A stretch of DNA of 64,000 bases from Podarcis raffonei (Eukaryota; Chordata; Lepidosauria; Squamata; Lacertidae), in contig NC_070618.1 of NCBI RefSeq assembly GCF_027172205.1, forward strand, positions 8,748,001-8,812,000. Reading direction: 5' to 3'. How positions within the stretch are numbered: position 1 is the stretch's first letter; the number at the start of each line of letters is the position of its first letter. This document shows positions 1 to 12,255 of this stretch, piece by piece. A program made the translations under genes and the position numbers. Below the pieces are notes generated by a model, which was given only the letters and a program-made list of their open reading frames with translations, was not told where the DNA came from and ran no database searches.

Positions 1-2965
1 TGTTCCTGGAATAAGCCTCTTGTTGCTCAAGCTTACAGGGACATCCCTGTTCCTTGTTTTCAGTAAGTATTGGTCAGGCTTTAGTTCCAAGGCTGCCTTT
101 CTACTTTCATATTTATTTTCACTTGTCATATCCATCATTCTTATTGTATTCTGTATGCGCCAATGACAATGCCCCCTTAGTGCTGTGAAAAAGTTGAATA
201 GGAGGTTACTAGGAAAGGAATAAAAATGAAAGCTGCCATTTGATTCTGTACAGTTCTGATCTCGACACCTCAAAAAGGTATGGAAAGGGTCAAGGAACGC
301 GATCAATAGGCTGCAACAAGCCCCCCATGAGGAAATATTAAAGCGTGATGGACTTTTTACCTTGGGAAAAGGTAAAGGTGAGGGAGGCATCACAAAGGAA
401 GTAGACAGGGAGAGTTTTTCTCTGGAGCCAAGTGAGGATTCCCAGGTAAGATCCTCCCTCTATTGTGTGGGCAGGTAATCCCTCCCCTACCTGGCCTGGT
501 CTCCTTGGCAACACTTCCCCCAGGTGGGATTGGACAACTGACTGGGGTAGGCGGAGACCTCCAGGTATCCCACCTGAGGGAAGGCAAAGCCAAGCCTATG
601 CTGATGGGGCCGCTCCAGATCTAGGGCTGTGCGCGTCCACGCAAAGGGTGCCCCCCGTTTTAAGCGGGGAGTGGTCATTCCTCCCTCTCTCATAACATTG
701 AAGCACTAAGGGAGCTGAATGGCGGGAAATTCAGAACAGGCAAAAGGAAGTCTTTCTTCATGTGGTGCATAGATAAAACCATGGAAATCATTTTTTGCAA
801 GATGCTATTATGGCCACAAACCTGGACGGCCTTAAAAGAGGTTTAGTCAGCTTCATGTAAGGTAAGGCTAACAATGACTAAAAGCTATATGGCGGTTGCC
901 AGGCAACACAAGCGAGGAGTGTGCTGTTGCACTCACATCATGCTTGGGGCCTCCAAAACTAATCTGGTCAGTATGAGAACAGGATGCTGGACCAGCTAGG
1001 CCTTTGCTCTGATCCTGCAAGCTGAGTGCTTCAAAGTGCCTTTGTACACATCCCTCAGTCATCCCTCAGAGCCATCAAGTGACCATTATTATCCCAATAG
1101 TGCAGATAAGGGGCTGACAGAAACAGAGGCTTGCCTAAGGCCATTAGGGGACTTATCATCTGCTCTTAGTGCTTTTGATAACTTGCTCTCCTAGCCGACA
1201 AGGAAATATGACTGGGTGCATGCTGAATTTTAGCAGCCATTTTAAGGAGTGCTCATCAGACAGACGCCATTCCAAATGTTCTTGTTTTCAGTTCCACAGA
1301 TCTTCCCCAGGGGAAACTTCAGCTTCATTCCTGAGGAGAATTATACAGGTAACACTACAACAGTTCTCTGGGGAATCTCTGAGCTTGTAAAAATAATGAA
1401 GGGAGGTTGTATGGGTTTTGCAAACATTTTCTTGCTGAAAAATGCAATTCTTTTTTTTTCACCGTTTCCGCAACAGTCATCGATCAATGATGATATAGTC
1501 CTGATTTGCTGTCACTCTTATTTGACTTTATTTTGCAGTGAATCAGTAACGCGGTCACATATCCAACCTTGATTGACTACATAGCATTGTGATGTCACAC
1601 GCTATGCACACCCTAATTGGCAAGGCCCAGCCACTGTACTACATCAGAAAGCATTTTCCTCTTTTGAATATGGTGACATCATAATATAGCCAAATGAACA
1701 TCATTCTGTTCATGATGCAGTTCCTGACTGGCTGAAATAATCCATGTGACAGGAAGTAGAGAGAAGCACCAGTCAGTTTGGCAGCGGCGGCAGGGGGGTG
1801 GGGTGGGAAGTGATGCTGAAACAGTTACAGCCAATAGGAAAAAAATGGTTCTTCACATAGCTGTCAACTTTTCCCTTTTCTTGCGAGGAATCCTATTCGG
1901 AATAAGGGAATTTCCCTTAAAAAAAAGGGAAACGTTGACAGCTATTGTTCTTCACCAAACAGGATAGAATAAAAGGAGAATACTTATACAACGCAGGTGG
2001 GACGCGGGTGGCGCCGTGGGTTAAACGACAGAGCCTAGGACTTGCCGATCAGAAGGTCGGCGGTTCGAATCCCCGCCACGGGGTGAGCTCCCGTTGCTCG
2101 GTCCCTGCTTCCAACCTAGCAGTTTGAAAGCACGTCAAAGTGCAAGTAGATAAATAGGTACCACTCCGGCAGGAAAGTAAACGGTGTTTCTGTGTGCTGC
2201 TCTGGTTCGCCAGAAGGGGCTTAGACATGCTGGCCACATGACCCAGAAGCTGTACGCTGGCTCCCTCGGCCAATAAAGCGAGATGAGTGCCGTAACCCCG
2301 GAGTCAGTCATGACTGGACCTAATGGTCAGGGGTCCCTTTACCTTTACTTATACAACAGGGAAGGAGAATCTCCAGTACACAGGCCAATCTAGGTTAGTC
2401 AGGAGTTGTAATTTGGCCTATGAGGCAATTCCCCCCCAGGCATACCCATCTGTCTCATATTATGACATCAAGTGTCGGTCAGGTAAAGCCATGAATGAGT
2501 GCATTTTGAACCTTTTTACATTTGGCACCGAATGCAAGTCGCTCTGGAATTCGTTCCACTCAGGGGCTTAAAAGTAGTGCTGATCCCTGATGCAAGCAGG
2601 GTGTTATGTACTGAATTGAGTAGGATCCAAAAGGCAGCAGGCTGATTGGTCCTAGAACAATAAGATTCAGAATGCAGCAGTCTGATTGGTCCTAGAATAG
2701 GGTCCAGAATGCAGCAGTCTGATTGGTCCACAGGAGCCACCCAATCCAGCTCCAGGTGGAAGTGAATCCGCAACCTGATTGGCCTACAGGAGAATCCCGG
2801 AATTAGCCAATCATGTGGGGCCCATTGTGTAAATAATGTATATAAGGCAGACATTCTGGGGGAACTTCCATTCCTCCTCACCACTATGAGCTGAATAAAG
2901 AGCATGAAATCCACTCTCGACTCCGAGTATATTTCACAGGGCATAAAGATTAGGTGTTGACTGAA

Positions 2966-3015
<50 letters not shown>

Positions 3016-6000
3016 GCAGGGATCTTTGCAGCTATAGCTTGAAGTCATGATTCATTCAGGCTCTACAGTATTGAAATCAATTTTTTAAAAATAGTTTGAA
3101 AAGTTAATCATGACATAAAACTGGTTGATTTCAGTGGGAACTAATTACAATTATGTACCTTTTATATTTGACTTCACTTAATAATGCTTTCTTTTGAAAT
3201 GTTTAAGATTTTTTTGTTAACTTTGCTCTGCTAAATGTGCATTCTGCAGTTGACCTCTGTAGTGTTTTTTAAAAAAACATTTAGGATAATTTTTTAGGTA
3301 AAGGTAAAGGGACCCCTGACCATTAGGTCCAGTCGTGGCCGACTCTGGGGTTGCGGCGCTCATCTCGCTTTATTGGCCGAGGGAGCCGGTGTACAGCTTC
3401 CGGGTCATGTGGCCAGCATGACTAAGCCACTTCTGGCGAACCAGAGCAGCGCAATTTTTTAGTTTCCTGTTAATTATGTTTGAATGAATGTTAATTGTAT
3501 TTAAATGTATACTTTATATTTTACTTTCTTCGGTATGGTTTTATTCGGAATTTTTTTATTTGCTGTTTTAATGTAGGTTGTAAACTGCTTTGGGACCCCC
3601 CCCCAAAATTTTTTTTTTATAAAGCAGTATAGAAATGAAATGAAAAATGAATAATTAACTCAGTCCAGATTGAACCCAAAGTGTTTTTGGAAATACCTAT
3701 CAAAATTGCCCCCAAATCTAAATAGAAGAATACTACAGTTGTACAGCTTTTCAAAGTTGATTAATAGAGGCCAAAAATGTATTCGTTTTCAGAACTGCTG
3801 ACTTCTCCGAACCTGCCTGAAGCAAGAGCTACAATTGCAACCACAGGTATCATGTCATTTGATTATTTGGAAACAGAAACCAGTAGTATTAATTATATTG
3901 TGCTGTAAAAAAAAGAAAAAAAGAGCTGTTATGGATCTGTTTTCTAGTGAGGAGAGAGCATCGGAGACTTTTAATGCTTTTCATAATAAATTGTTTATTT
4001 TTAAATGTACAGATTGAGGAGATGGAAAACAGGCAGGCAGGCACACACAGTCACAATAATAATCTTGAAGCTGCATCATTCTGGCACCCTGAATGTTCTG
4101 GCAAGTCCCTGTAGGTGGTTCTTTTGTGGCACCAGTAACATATGAAAATCCACATCTCTGGGAATAGTAGGAACTACACAACCTTTAGAAGACATCTGAA
4201 TGCAGCCCTGCATAGGGAAGTTTTTAAAAATGTTTTATTATGTTTTTTTATATGCTGGAAGCTACGATGGTTTAAAGTGGGACGATATTGCTTTAATTGT
4301 ATGATGTGGATGTGGTTTAATTGTGAACATGCAGAGGTTGCGAGTGGTTCCAGGGGACACAGTTGTAATAGGGACGACGACGACGACAACAACAACAACT
4401 TTATTATTTATACCCCGCCCATCTGGCTGGGTTTCCCCAGCCACTCTGGGCAGCTTCCAATGAAAGATTAAAAGTACATTAAAATACCAGTCATTAAAAA
4501 CTTCCCTAAACAGGACTGCCTTCAGATGGGACTCCTTGCCAATACATGTTCAGTGAACATACTGGGGGGCAGAAAGCAAAGGAACACAATTCTTTGGCAG
4601 TTAGATAAATACTCCTAAACTACACTGCCTTTTTTCAATTTAACCTACCATATATCCAGCTGGAGAGGACACGAGTGGCACTGTGGGTAAAACCTCAGTG
4701 CCTAGGACTTGCATGGTCGGCAGTTCAAATCCCCGCGGTGGGGTGCGCTCCCGCCGTTCGGTCCCAGCGCCTGCCCACCTAGCAGTTCGAAAGCACGTCA
4801 AAGTGCAAATAGATAAATAGGGACCGCTTACCAGCGGTAAGGTAAACGGCGTTCTGTGTGCTGCGCTGGCTCGCCAGATGCAGCTTGTCATGCTGGCCAC
4901 GTGACCCGGAAGTGTCTGCGGACAGCGCTGGCTCCCGGCCTCTAGAGTGAGATGAGCGCACAACCCTAGAGTCTGGCAAGACTGGCCCGTACGGGCAGGG
5001 GTACCTTTACCTTTGCCTTTACCTTTGCCTTTTATATCCAGCTGGAGGCCTAAGGACCTTGTTGTAGATCTTGTCTCTGTCCACTCATTGAAGGAAGAGA
5101 GACCAACACAAAATTGCCCCTCCTGCCCCTCAGTGGAGGCATGCATGCAGTTTCAGCAAGATCAAGAATGCCAGGCTGGGGGTCTAGGAAAGCAGCAAGC
5201 AGGCATCTAAGATGGCATTTGAATGGGGGCAAAGTCCTCTCTGGTGGTGAGTCACCATTCCCTTCTAGAGTTGGAATTTTCATTACAGTGGTACCTCAGG
5301 TTAAGTACTTAATTCGTTCCGCAGGTCCGTTCTTAACCTGAAACTGTTCTTAACCTGAAGCACCACTTTAGCTAATGGGGCCTCCCGCTGCCGCCGCGCC
5401 GCCGGAGCACAATTTCAGTTCTCATCCTGAAGTAAAGTTCTTAACCTGAAGCACTATTTCTGGGTTAGCGGAGTCTGTAACCTGAAGCGTATGTAACCTG
5501 AGGTACCACTGTATTAATATTGAGTTCTTTATGTGTTCATCTTCTTTTATCATGCTGCAGTCCAGATTCCTCAGAAGCCTCCTACATGGGAAAGACACAG
5601 TGGGAGTGAATTTTGGTTTACTGAAACCAAGGAGGTTTGGTTGCACTGCCGAGTCGATTGCATGCAATGGAGCTCCGACCTAGCGATCATCAGTGATAGA
5701 AATGAACTGGTAAGATTGGGCCCACTTTGATGAGAAAAAAATGTGCCACTGGAGTTAAATTTATTTAACCAGGGATAAGGAGAGTTGAGAACATCTTGCA
5801 CAGAATTCACACCATACCTGTAAAGCACATCCAAGTCACATTTAAAGTACATGAATTTCCCCGAAGAATCATGGGAATTGTAGTTTGTTAAGTGTCCTGG
5901 GAAAAACCTTTAAGACAATCTTCAGCAGCGTGGTGGCCTCCAGATGTTTTCTGCTGGCTGGAGTTGTAGCCAAAAGCATCTGGAAGCTACTAGATTGAAG

Positions 6001-8528
6001 AAAAGTGTGGTATTGTTTTCATGTGGTCTGAATGCTTCATTGTCCTTGAAGGCACAAATAGATTTTTCTGCCTTAGTGGGAGCTGGTAAATAGCATCCTT
6101 TTCATCTGACCGTCCTTGCCAGTCGTGATTTCCTCTGCCCTGATTTTTCTCATTCATTCATTCTTCTCTTGCCAGGAGTTTATTCAGAATAAAACTGCAG
6201 TGGGTTCTTATTTCATTGGACTGACGTATACAGTGGCTCAAAACAAATGGCTATGGATCGACGGCACAGAACTCAGGAATAACCTGTATGTGTGATACTC
6301 TCTTTCACCCTTCTTATGGTGGGTGGGTTACATTCTCCATGGGGCATCCTCTTCACTCACTGGCCATTTCTGGAAAGCTCTCTGTTGTATAAAGGGAAAG
6401 GGACCCTGACCATTAGGTCCAGTCATGACCGACTCTGGGGTTGCAGCGCTCATCTCGCTTTACTGGCCGAGGGAGCCGGCGTACAGCTTCCGGGTCATGT
6501 GGCCAGCATGACTAAGCCGCTTCTGGCGAACCAGAGCAGCACACGGAAATGCCGTTTACCTTCCCGCCGGAGCGGTACCTATTTATCTACTTGTACTTTG
6601 AGGTGCTTTTGAACTGCTAGGTTGGCAGGAGCAGGGACCGAGCAATGGGAGCTCACCCCGTCACGGGGATTCGAACCGCTGACCTTCTGATTGGCAAGTC
6701 CTAGGCTCGGTGGTTTAACCCACAGCGCCACCCGCGTCCCTCTTTGTTGTATATAGTACTGGAATACCTTCAGATAAGATGATGCTCAGGATGACTTGAT
6801 GCGAAAAAGTGTATCCTGCATATTGAGTTGCTGTCAAGAAGTGGTAATTTCAGCAAATGCAACTTTTCTCATGTCTTCATGGCAAGCTGCATCTGCCAGA
6901 ATGCCCTCTTCTGCATTACTCTCGAAGATATATTCTTCAACATCTCACAGATGAAAACAAGGACACTGCCATAACATCTCTAGGCTCAGTTCACATGTAA
7001 TGCTAAGTCCCAACAGGGCTTTCTCCCAAGGTGAGGGGAAGTGACCTAGGTGAAGTCTGGCAGGACAGCTTACTCTTTGGAATTAACCCCTTCATGCATT
7101 TAGACTTAAGCATGTTGGTTATATGAAGCTGGTTATCCCACATAGTCCTGCTTTGAAAAAGACAAACCATGTGACAGAGTCTGGATCATATACTAATCCA
7201 AATGATGTGTTAGCCCACAGCAGTGCCCACATGCTTGTGAAATTGTGCTAAGTCATACTTTGGTTTACCTTTACATATACGGTAAATCGGGTCCTAGTGT
7301 CACACCAAGAATCTCTGCCAGAATCCCTCCCCTGTTATTAATCATGGCTAAATTCCGCTCGCCATACGCTACATTCATTCCTTCTTCCAATCAGCAGTTC
7401 GAATCCATGCTATGGGGTGAGCTCCTGTTGCTCTATTCCAGCTTTTGCCAACCTAGCAGTTCGAAAGCACGCCAGTGCAAGTAGATAAATAGGTACCACT
7501 GCAGCGGGAAGGTAAACGGCGTTTCAGTGTACTCTGGCTTCCATCATGGTGTCCTGTTGTGCCAGAAGCAGTTTATTTGTGACCCACATGACCCAGAAAG
7601 CTGTCTGTGGACAAACGCTGACTCCCTCGGCCTGAAAGCAAGATGAGCGCCGCACCCCATAGTCGCCTTTGACTGGACTTAACCATCCAGGGGTCATTTA
7701 CCTATTTTACCTGTCGTTCCCTATGACACATCCTGTACTGCACAGGTTTAAAAACCTTGTGTTTCTTCCTTTGCTTAGTGATCAGAACACAAGTGTTTTC
7801 TACTATGTTGGCCTTGTCTGCACAGTTTATTAAATTATGGTTTGTTTGATTGTCTGAACCTTGTCTGGTGGCTTCACTAATTTGCTGCCATCAAAGCATC
7901 ATCTGAAGCCATGGTGGTGGCTTATTTAAATTGGTTTAACTATGAGGAAGCTATTGATTAGTCAGTTTTCTCAGAAAAGTGAAACAGAAAGCAACTTACA
8001 ACCTCACATCATGTTGCAGGTTGGGGGTGAAGGTGGGACCTGAGTCTGAAAAAGCTGAGGACAACATCTCCAGGGAGTTTTTAGATGTTCCTAGGGAGTT
8101 TTTAAGCTGAGGGAGTTAACAAGCTGGCCAACAAGGCACCTCTTGTCCATTTACTAGTGCCATCTGGTTCCCCTAACTACTAGCCTGAGAAGCAAAATGA
8201 GCAGGGAGGAGCAACACTGGGAATTGGCCATTTTGGGTGGGCAATGACTGGGGCTTTGATCTACACAACCCCCTTCCTCTGCTTCTCCATCAAAGTTAGG
8301 CTTCTCAGGAAAGGAGCTGCTGATCAGGGCCTTAGCCAATGATCAGCCATTATACTTAGTTGTAGCAAACATGGTCAGCTTCACAGTTCTGCTGCACTCT
8401 GTTTTTACAGCTTTGCAATGACACCAAAAGCGGCGGATGATGAATGTGCAACTCTTGCAGCAGGAGAACTGAAACCAGTGTCATGCCACCAAGAACACCA
8501 CTGTATCTGTGAGAAGAATCCTGTGTAG
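1..8528 (+). CDS. CLEC5A: CLEC5A-like C-type lectin, copy 1 (5' end outside window)
   Basis: Type II membrane C-type lectin, probably a myeloid receptor. Seen exons: <1-62, 1292-1348, 3793-3846, 5561-5709, 6176-6285, 8411-8528 (TAG stop). All junctions are GT-AG and phases agree (1,1,1,0,2). The first exon encodes a membrane segment with an internal lysine (LLLLKLTGTSLFLVF), the feature by which mammalian CLEC5A/MDL-1 binds DAP12. The next exon starts PQIF, as the human stalk does, and carries two N-glycosylation sequons. The 54-nt third exon is an extra stalk piece. The last three exons form one lectin domain (FIGLTYT, WLWIDG, ECATL, CICEK). EPN/QPD calcium motifs are absent, as in CLEC5A. 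Two cysteines of the N-terminal long-form disulfide are missing and two extra cysteines are present. The start codon is expected a few codons left of base 1. The family call is from remembered human CLEC5A; orthology versus copy 2 is unresolved. Confidence 0.85.
1857..1947. mobile_element. 91-bp hAT-like MITE (atagctgtcaac family)
   Basis: Inverted ends atagctgtcaac / gttgacagctat, flanked by an 8-bp duplication ttcttcac (1849-1856 and 1948-1955), which points to hAT. It lies in an intron of CLEC5A-like copy 1. A near-identical copy is at 42648-42738 and a longer relative at 11038-11607. Confidence 0.75.
1999..2345 (+). mobile_element. Sauria-type tRNA SINE, full length
   Basis: The tRNA-like head carries A and B boxes (gtggcgccgtgg, ggttcgaatcc), followed by the unique body and a cctttaccttta tail. 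It is flanked by the 12-bp duplication tacttatacaac (1981-1992, 2346-2357), so the insertion is well preserved. It is a retroposon, not a tRNA gene. The tail type and squamate setting suggest the Sauria SINE; exact subfamily needs a library match. Confidence 0.9.
2602..2936 (+). mobile_element. Solo LTR-like fossil, family 1
   Basis: A 335-bp element with TG...CA ends, a 5-bp duplication CAGGG on both sides (2597-2601, 2937-2941), repeated CCAAT-type motifs (gattgg), a TATA box (tatataagg) and an AATAAA signal. No internal retroviral region is attached, so it is a solo LTR. The related copy at 24199-24766 shares both ends. Confidence 0.8.
2970..3013 (+). repeat. (TC)n microsatellite
   Basis: About 22 uninterrupted TC units in an intron of CLEC5A-like copy 1. 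Confidence 0.95.
3298..3452 (-). mobile_element. Sauria-type SINE, 5'-truncated
   Basis: Only the 3' 155 bp are present, yet the copy is bounded by the perfect 10-bp duplication aattttttag (3288-3297, 3453-3462). The truncation therefore happened during insertion, as in target-primed reverse transcription. Confidence 0.9.
4172..4520. mobile_element. Two L2-type LINE 3' ends in opposite orientation
   Basis: 4172-4330 reads as a plus-strand L2 tail (gacatctgaa, gcagccctg, ggaagttttt). 4376-4520 is the minus-strand equivalent, starting with (ACG/AAC)n and tttattatttataccccgcc. Both match the 3' end of the longer L2 at 59650-60690. Confidence 0.7.
4666..5032 (+). mobile_element. Sauria-type SINE
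   Basis: Diverged full-length copy with a (ctttac)n tail, flanked by the 15-bp duplication tatatccagctggag (4651-4665, 5033-5047). It lies in an intron of CLEC5A-like copy 1. The 168-codon minus frame over it is an accident of the repeat. Confidence 0.9.
5286..5511. mobile_element. Mariner-like MITE (cagtggtacctc family)
   Basis: Inverted ends cagtggtacctcaggtta / taacctgaggtaccactg, with TA on both sides. The interior contains repeated ttaacctgaa motifs. One of six copies in the window (also 14358, 14944, 38816, 48888, 54986). It ends 49 bp before the first lectin-domain exon of copy 1. Confidence 0.8.
6392..6740 (-). mobile_element. Sauria-type SINE
   Basis: Full-length minus copy between near-identical duplications ctctctgttgtata and ctctttgttgtata. 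It sits about 100 bp after exon 5 of CLEC5A-like copy 1. Confidence 0.9.
7384..7718 (+). mobile_element. Sauria-type SINE, older subfamily
   Basis: Lacks most of the tRNA head. The body differs from the other copies (gtgtcctgttg, gaaagctgtctgtggacaaacg). It shares this body with the copy at 40985-41250, so the two belong to a separate, more diverged subfamily. Confidence 0.75.
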
Positions 8529-8689
8529 TTCATCTGAAGCAGCACCATGCAGTGACGTAACAAGGAAGAAGACAGAACCATGGACTTTTATTCTGGGACA
8601 TTCTCAGCTCTATCTGGTGGAGCCTTCTCCATGCAGAGAAGATGCTCTAACCCTTCCCTCAGGTTGGACTTCAAAGCAATGAATGGAAA

Positions 8690-8936
8690 TGTTATGTACT
8701 GAAGTTCTCACCCTGGGCCAGCAGGGGGATACTGTAGATAGTTATGCAAATAAGGGATCGAAAGTGACGTTCAGTGATTGGATAGTTTTAGAAAATTGTA
8801 ACAGTTACATTGTACTGGAGCTCTATATAAGCAGGCTGACTGAACCCTTCAGTTCAGTTCTGTTCTGGCCTGTAAATAAACAAGAGCTGTTTGAAGAATC
8901 GCTGTGTCGTCTGAAATGTTCACCCACAACATAACA
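8690..8936 (+). mobile_element. Solo LTR-like fossil, family 2
   Basis: A 247-bp element, TGTTATG...CATAACA, flanked by the 5-bp duplication ggaaa (8685-8689, 8937-8941). It contains a TATA box (tatataagc) and an AATAAA signal. No internal region is attached. It lies 160 bp past the CLEC5A copy 1 stop. A same-length copy is inverted at 39549-39795. Confidence 0.85.
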
Positions 8937-8941
8937 GGAAA

Positions 8942-9590
8942 AGCATTATAATTTCCTAATAACTAAAATGTCTTTAAACCTGTTTCCAAGTCTACACACT
9001 GATGTGTGCTTTTCTATTTTACAATTTTGAACTGATAATATCAGAAATGTGTAAGCAGAATAAGAATGGTTATTTTGAATCTTAGAGGCTTTGGCCTAGT
9101 GTTGCGTGCTCTGCAATTCTTTTGAGCCATGAAAACTCCCAAGAATCATAGAACAGAATCATAGAATCATGATTCTAAATATATTAGTCTTGTCACTTAA
9201 GCTGCGATTCTGTACACACTTATCTTAAAGTCAGACCCTCTCAATTCTTCTTTCTAAGCAGACATATATAGGTATGCACAGCCTGCCAATTGTCCAGGTC
9301 ACATGCTGCAGCTGGTCAGGCTCACTTTAAATTCTTATTTATATTGTTGTTTTCCACTGAATCTTTCATTTATCCAGAAGGCCCAATTTCCTGTTTGCTT
9401 TTGAATCCTGGGCCCAGACTGTAGGTATGTAAAAAGGCATTGATTTTGTTCCTCTTCATATTTGTCATATGCAGTGCTGTTTCCGTTGGACTGCAATTCA
9501 GCTTCCCACACAAGTGAGCCTATTTGCCTTGCTGTCAGCTAGGGTGAAATCTGGCGTCATTCATTATCTTGTCATTACGTTATCCCACGC
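8942..9590. other. No gene seen
   Basis: Intergenic sequence between the convergent lectin genes. A short agaatcatagaa-type SINE tail remnant lies near 9145-9175. Nothing else is recognisable. Confidence 0.5.
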
Positions 9591-9594
9591 CATT

Positions 9595-10112
9595 TATTTC
9601 AATGCAAAGGAGAGGCAAAGAATCCTGGGAAATGTAGTTTACCTCTCACAGAGCTACACCCTTAACAAAACACACTTCCAGTGGTCTTTAAGGGTAAAGG
9701 TAAAGGGACCCCTGACCATTAGGTCCCATCGTGACTGACTCTGGGGTTGCGGCGCTCATCTCGCTTTATTGGCCAAGGGAGCCGGCATACAGCTTCTGGG
9801 TCATGTGGCCAGCATGACTAAGCTGCTTCTGGTGAACCAGAACAGCACACGGAAACACCGTTTACCTTACCACCAGTGTGGTACCTATTTATCTACTTGC
9901 CCTTTGACATACTTTTGAACTGCTAGGTGGGCAGGAGCAGGAACGAGCAACTGGAGCTCACCCCGTCGTGGGGATTCGAACCGCCGACCTTCTGATCAGA
10001 AAGCCCTAGGCTCTATGGTTTAACCCACAGCGCCACCCGCGCCCCTTCTTTAAGGGTAGTTGTGAGCTTTAAGTGTATGGTATTCTATGTAGCCTTAGTT
10101 CGGGGGGAGAGA
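9595..10112. mobile_element. MITE interrupted by a Sauria-type SINE (9695-10046)
   Basis: The outer repeat (aatcctgggaaatgtagttt, ttaagtgtatgg) also occurs uninterrupted at 21115-21245. The SINE, on the minus strand, splits it and is flanked by tctttaaggg (9685-9694, 10047-10056). The SINE is thus the younger element. Confidence 0.75.
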
Positions 10113-10291
10113 TAAGTGTCTGGTTATGTATTGTTATGTATCATTTGTGGACCAGAAACAACACCAGCAAATACGGGTCATATTTGCTGAAGTGATTTTC
10201 ATTCCGAACATGAGATGAGTCAGTACTGGCATTTCCCACTCCAGTTTCCATTTCCGTTGGATTTCTCCGACATCTCTACCAGACGATGACT

Positions 10292-10580
10292 TAAGGGCGC
10301 TTCCAGATGGAGCTGTTCATTCGCACAAAATTTGGTGGTCGTCCTCCACTTTCTGGTGCAATTAGCCCATCGCTTTTCTAAGTGCAATTAGTCCAATAAG
10401 AAAAATGAAATAAAGTTGCACCGGAATGTGCAGGTTAATGACCAGTGGCCAACGACATTGTATGCAGAACATCGAACTGGTGATTGCTTGAGGAACAGGT
10501 GATGTCATATCACCTCCCTGCGAGTTTTGTGCAAAAATATAAGCTGGAATCCTCAAGGAACAGCCGATCTGGAAGTTCCC
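10292..10580. repeat. Possible MITE
   Basis: Imperfect inverted ends (gggcgcttccagat / atctggaagttccc) about 290 bp apart. No coding content. Class not determined. Confidence 0.4.
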
Positions 10581-11037
10581 TAAGCTGACACTTTGCTGCC
10601 AGCACCAAACACTAGCGTGCTTCTTTTCCTTCTGCAACCACACATATCCTCAGACTGCTTATCCAAGCAGTGTGCATTTTTGGAGATGCTTTAATTAGCA
10701 CAACCGGAGATTCGGCAGTCATTGACACGCAAACACATGCCAAGCACACAGAAGAGAAAGCAGAACTGCCCCTGCCACTCCATCTCTGTGTGTTTGGCAG
10801 AGGGTTTGTCTGTGCAGGGATGGGGGCTGATGGGTGTTCCAACGCGAGGGCCAGGGACAGAGGGGTACATTCCCACTCACCCCTCCATGTGTTTGATATG
10901 CAAGTCAGGAGTATGTTTCCATGGTCCTCAGATGTGTTGATTTCAGGTGAATTAGTGATACACTGCCCCCTTAAGGACATCTGGTCTCGAGATCAACGCC
11001 CCCACCGTTTTCCACCAGTGGTTCCCAGGGAGGGTGG

Positions 11038-11607
11038 CATAGCTGTCAACTTATAGATTTGAAAATAAGGGACCAGCAGCCTCAAAAATAAGGAATCAGC
11101 AGCCAAAATAAGGGATTTTAGTCAATCAACTGAAATACGAAGTTAAAAGGGACCAGATAATTTTGGAGAGCAGTGCCAGTTTTTAGCCCTTCGTTTCCAG
11201 AGGTTGCTGCTCAAGACACCAGCTGATGAAACACTGCAATTAAATAACTACAAGCAGCAACCACTTTTCGCACAAAACGAAGTCCAAGGGGAGGCCCCAG
11301 GCAGAGATGCTCAGTTTGGTGGCTGCGAGGAGAATGACGGCAGAAGGGCCTGAGGCTCCCACCAGTCCCGGCGGGGAGGGGTTCCCGGGGGCTGAGGCTG
11401 GTGAGATGAGGCCGGAGGGGGCGGGCTGGGCAGCCAAGCAACACAGTTGGAGCCTCCCTCCTCCCTGGCTGGCAGGGAGGGAGGGAGAGGAGCTGCTTCC
11501 TTTGAAACCCGGGAAATTTAAGGGACATCATCAATAAGGGACAGTAGCGGGACACGGCGCTGGGATAATGGAGTTTCCCGCCAAATAAGGAACGACTGAC
11601 AGCTATG
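11038..11607. mobile_element. 570-bp hAT-like element (catagctgtcaac family)
   Basis: Inverted ends catagctgtcaac / tgacagctatg and an 8-bp duplication gagggtgg (11030-11037, 11608-11615). The interior is GC-rich with aataaggga motifs at both sides. It is a longer relative of the 91-bp copies at 1857 and 42648. No transposase is seen. Confidence 0.75.
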
Positions 11608-12133
11608 GAGGGTGGCCACAATTTAAAATTCAACAATAAAAAGAGTTAAAAGAAATTTCAGCCACATGGATAGGATGTTTCTTGTGTGATCAAGACTTCT
11701 TTGATATTAATTTCTTAAGTACTGTGTGTTAGGCAGAAGGAGATGGACTCCCATTTCCTGTTTAGAAAATGGAAATTTGTCAAGTCTAGCTTGTAATGAA
11801 GAGCTGAGTCCATTAAAGGTTGAGTCAGTTTGGGGAAGGGCTGCAGAACATGCTTTGCAGGCGGAGGGTACCAGGGTCAATCCCTAACATCTCCAAGTTT
11901 GGCTGGAAAGGTCCTCTCTCTGAAACCCTTGAAAGCGACTGCCAATCAGAAAAGACAACACTGAGCTAGCTGGACCAATGGCTTGACTCCATATAACACA
12001 GCTTCCTAAAGGCCAAAGCCATGTTTCCTCTTTTGCCTCTGATCTCCCTCATTCCAATATAGATAAGAGGCTGAATAAGCCAACAATTTATTCTAGCAAG
12101 GCAAACCAGCATGGAAAATATGTGGATGTAGAA

Positions 12134-12163
12134 AATAATACTAATACTACTACTACTACTACT

Positions 12164-12207
<44 letters not shown>

Positions 12208-12255
12208 AATATACTAATTATACTACTACTACTAATAAAATAATACTAATACTAC
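12134..12255 (+). repeat. Compound (TACT)/(AAC)n microsatellite
   Basis: TACT/TAC, AAC and AAT units directly before the Bov-B fragment. Probably grown from an A-rich LINE tail or target. Confidence 0.9.

Noticed and set aside
1999-2090. tRNA gene
   Set aside because: A and B boxes are present, but the sequence continues into the SINE body with target duplications; the same applies to 13945, 61480 and 61850.
4640-5146. 168-codon minus frame with a GKGKGKG run
   Set aside because: Antisense of a Sauria-type SINE and its (ctttac)n tail.
10670-11056. 128-codon plus frame and its antisense partner of 122 codons
   Set aside because: No family similarity, no splice or start context; low-complexity cysteine/histidine-rich product.
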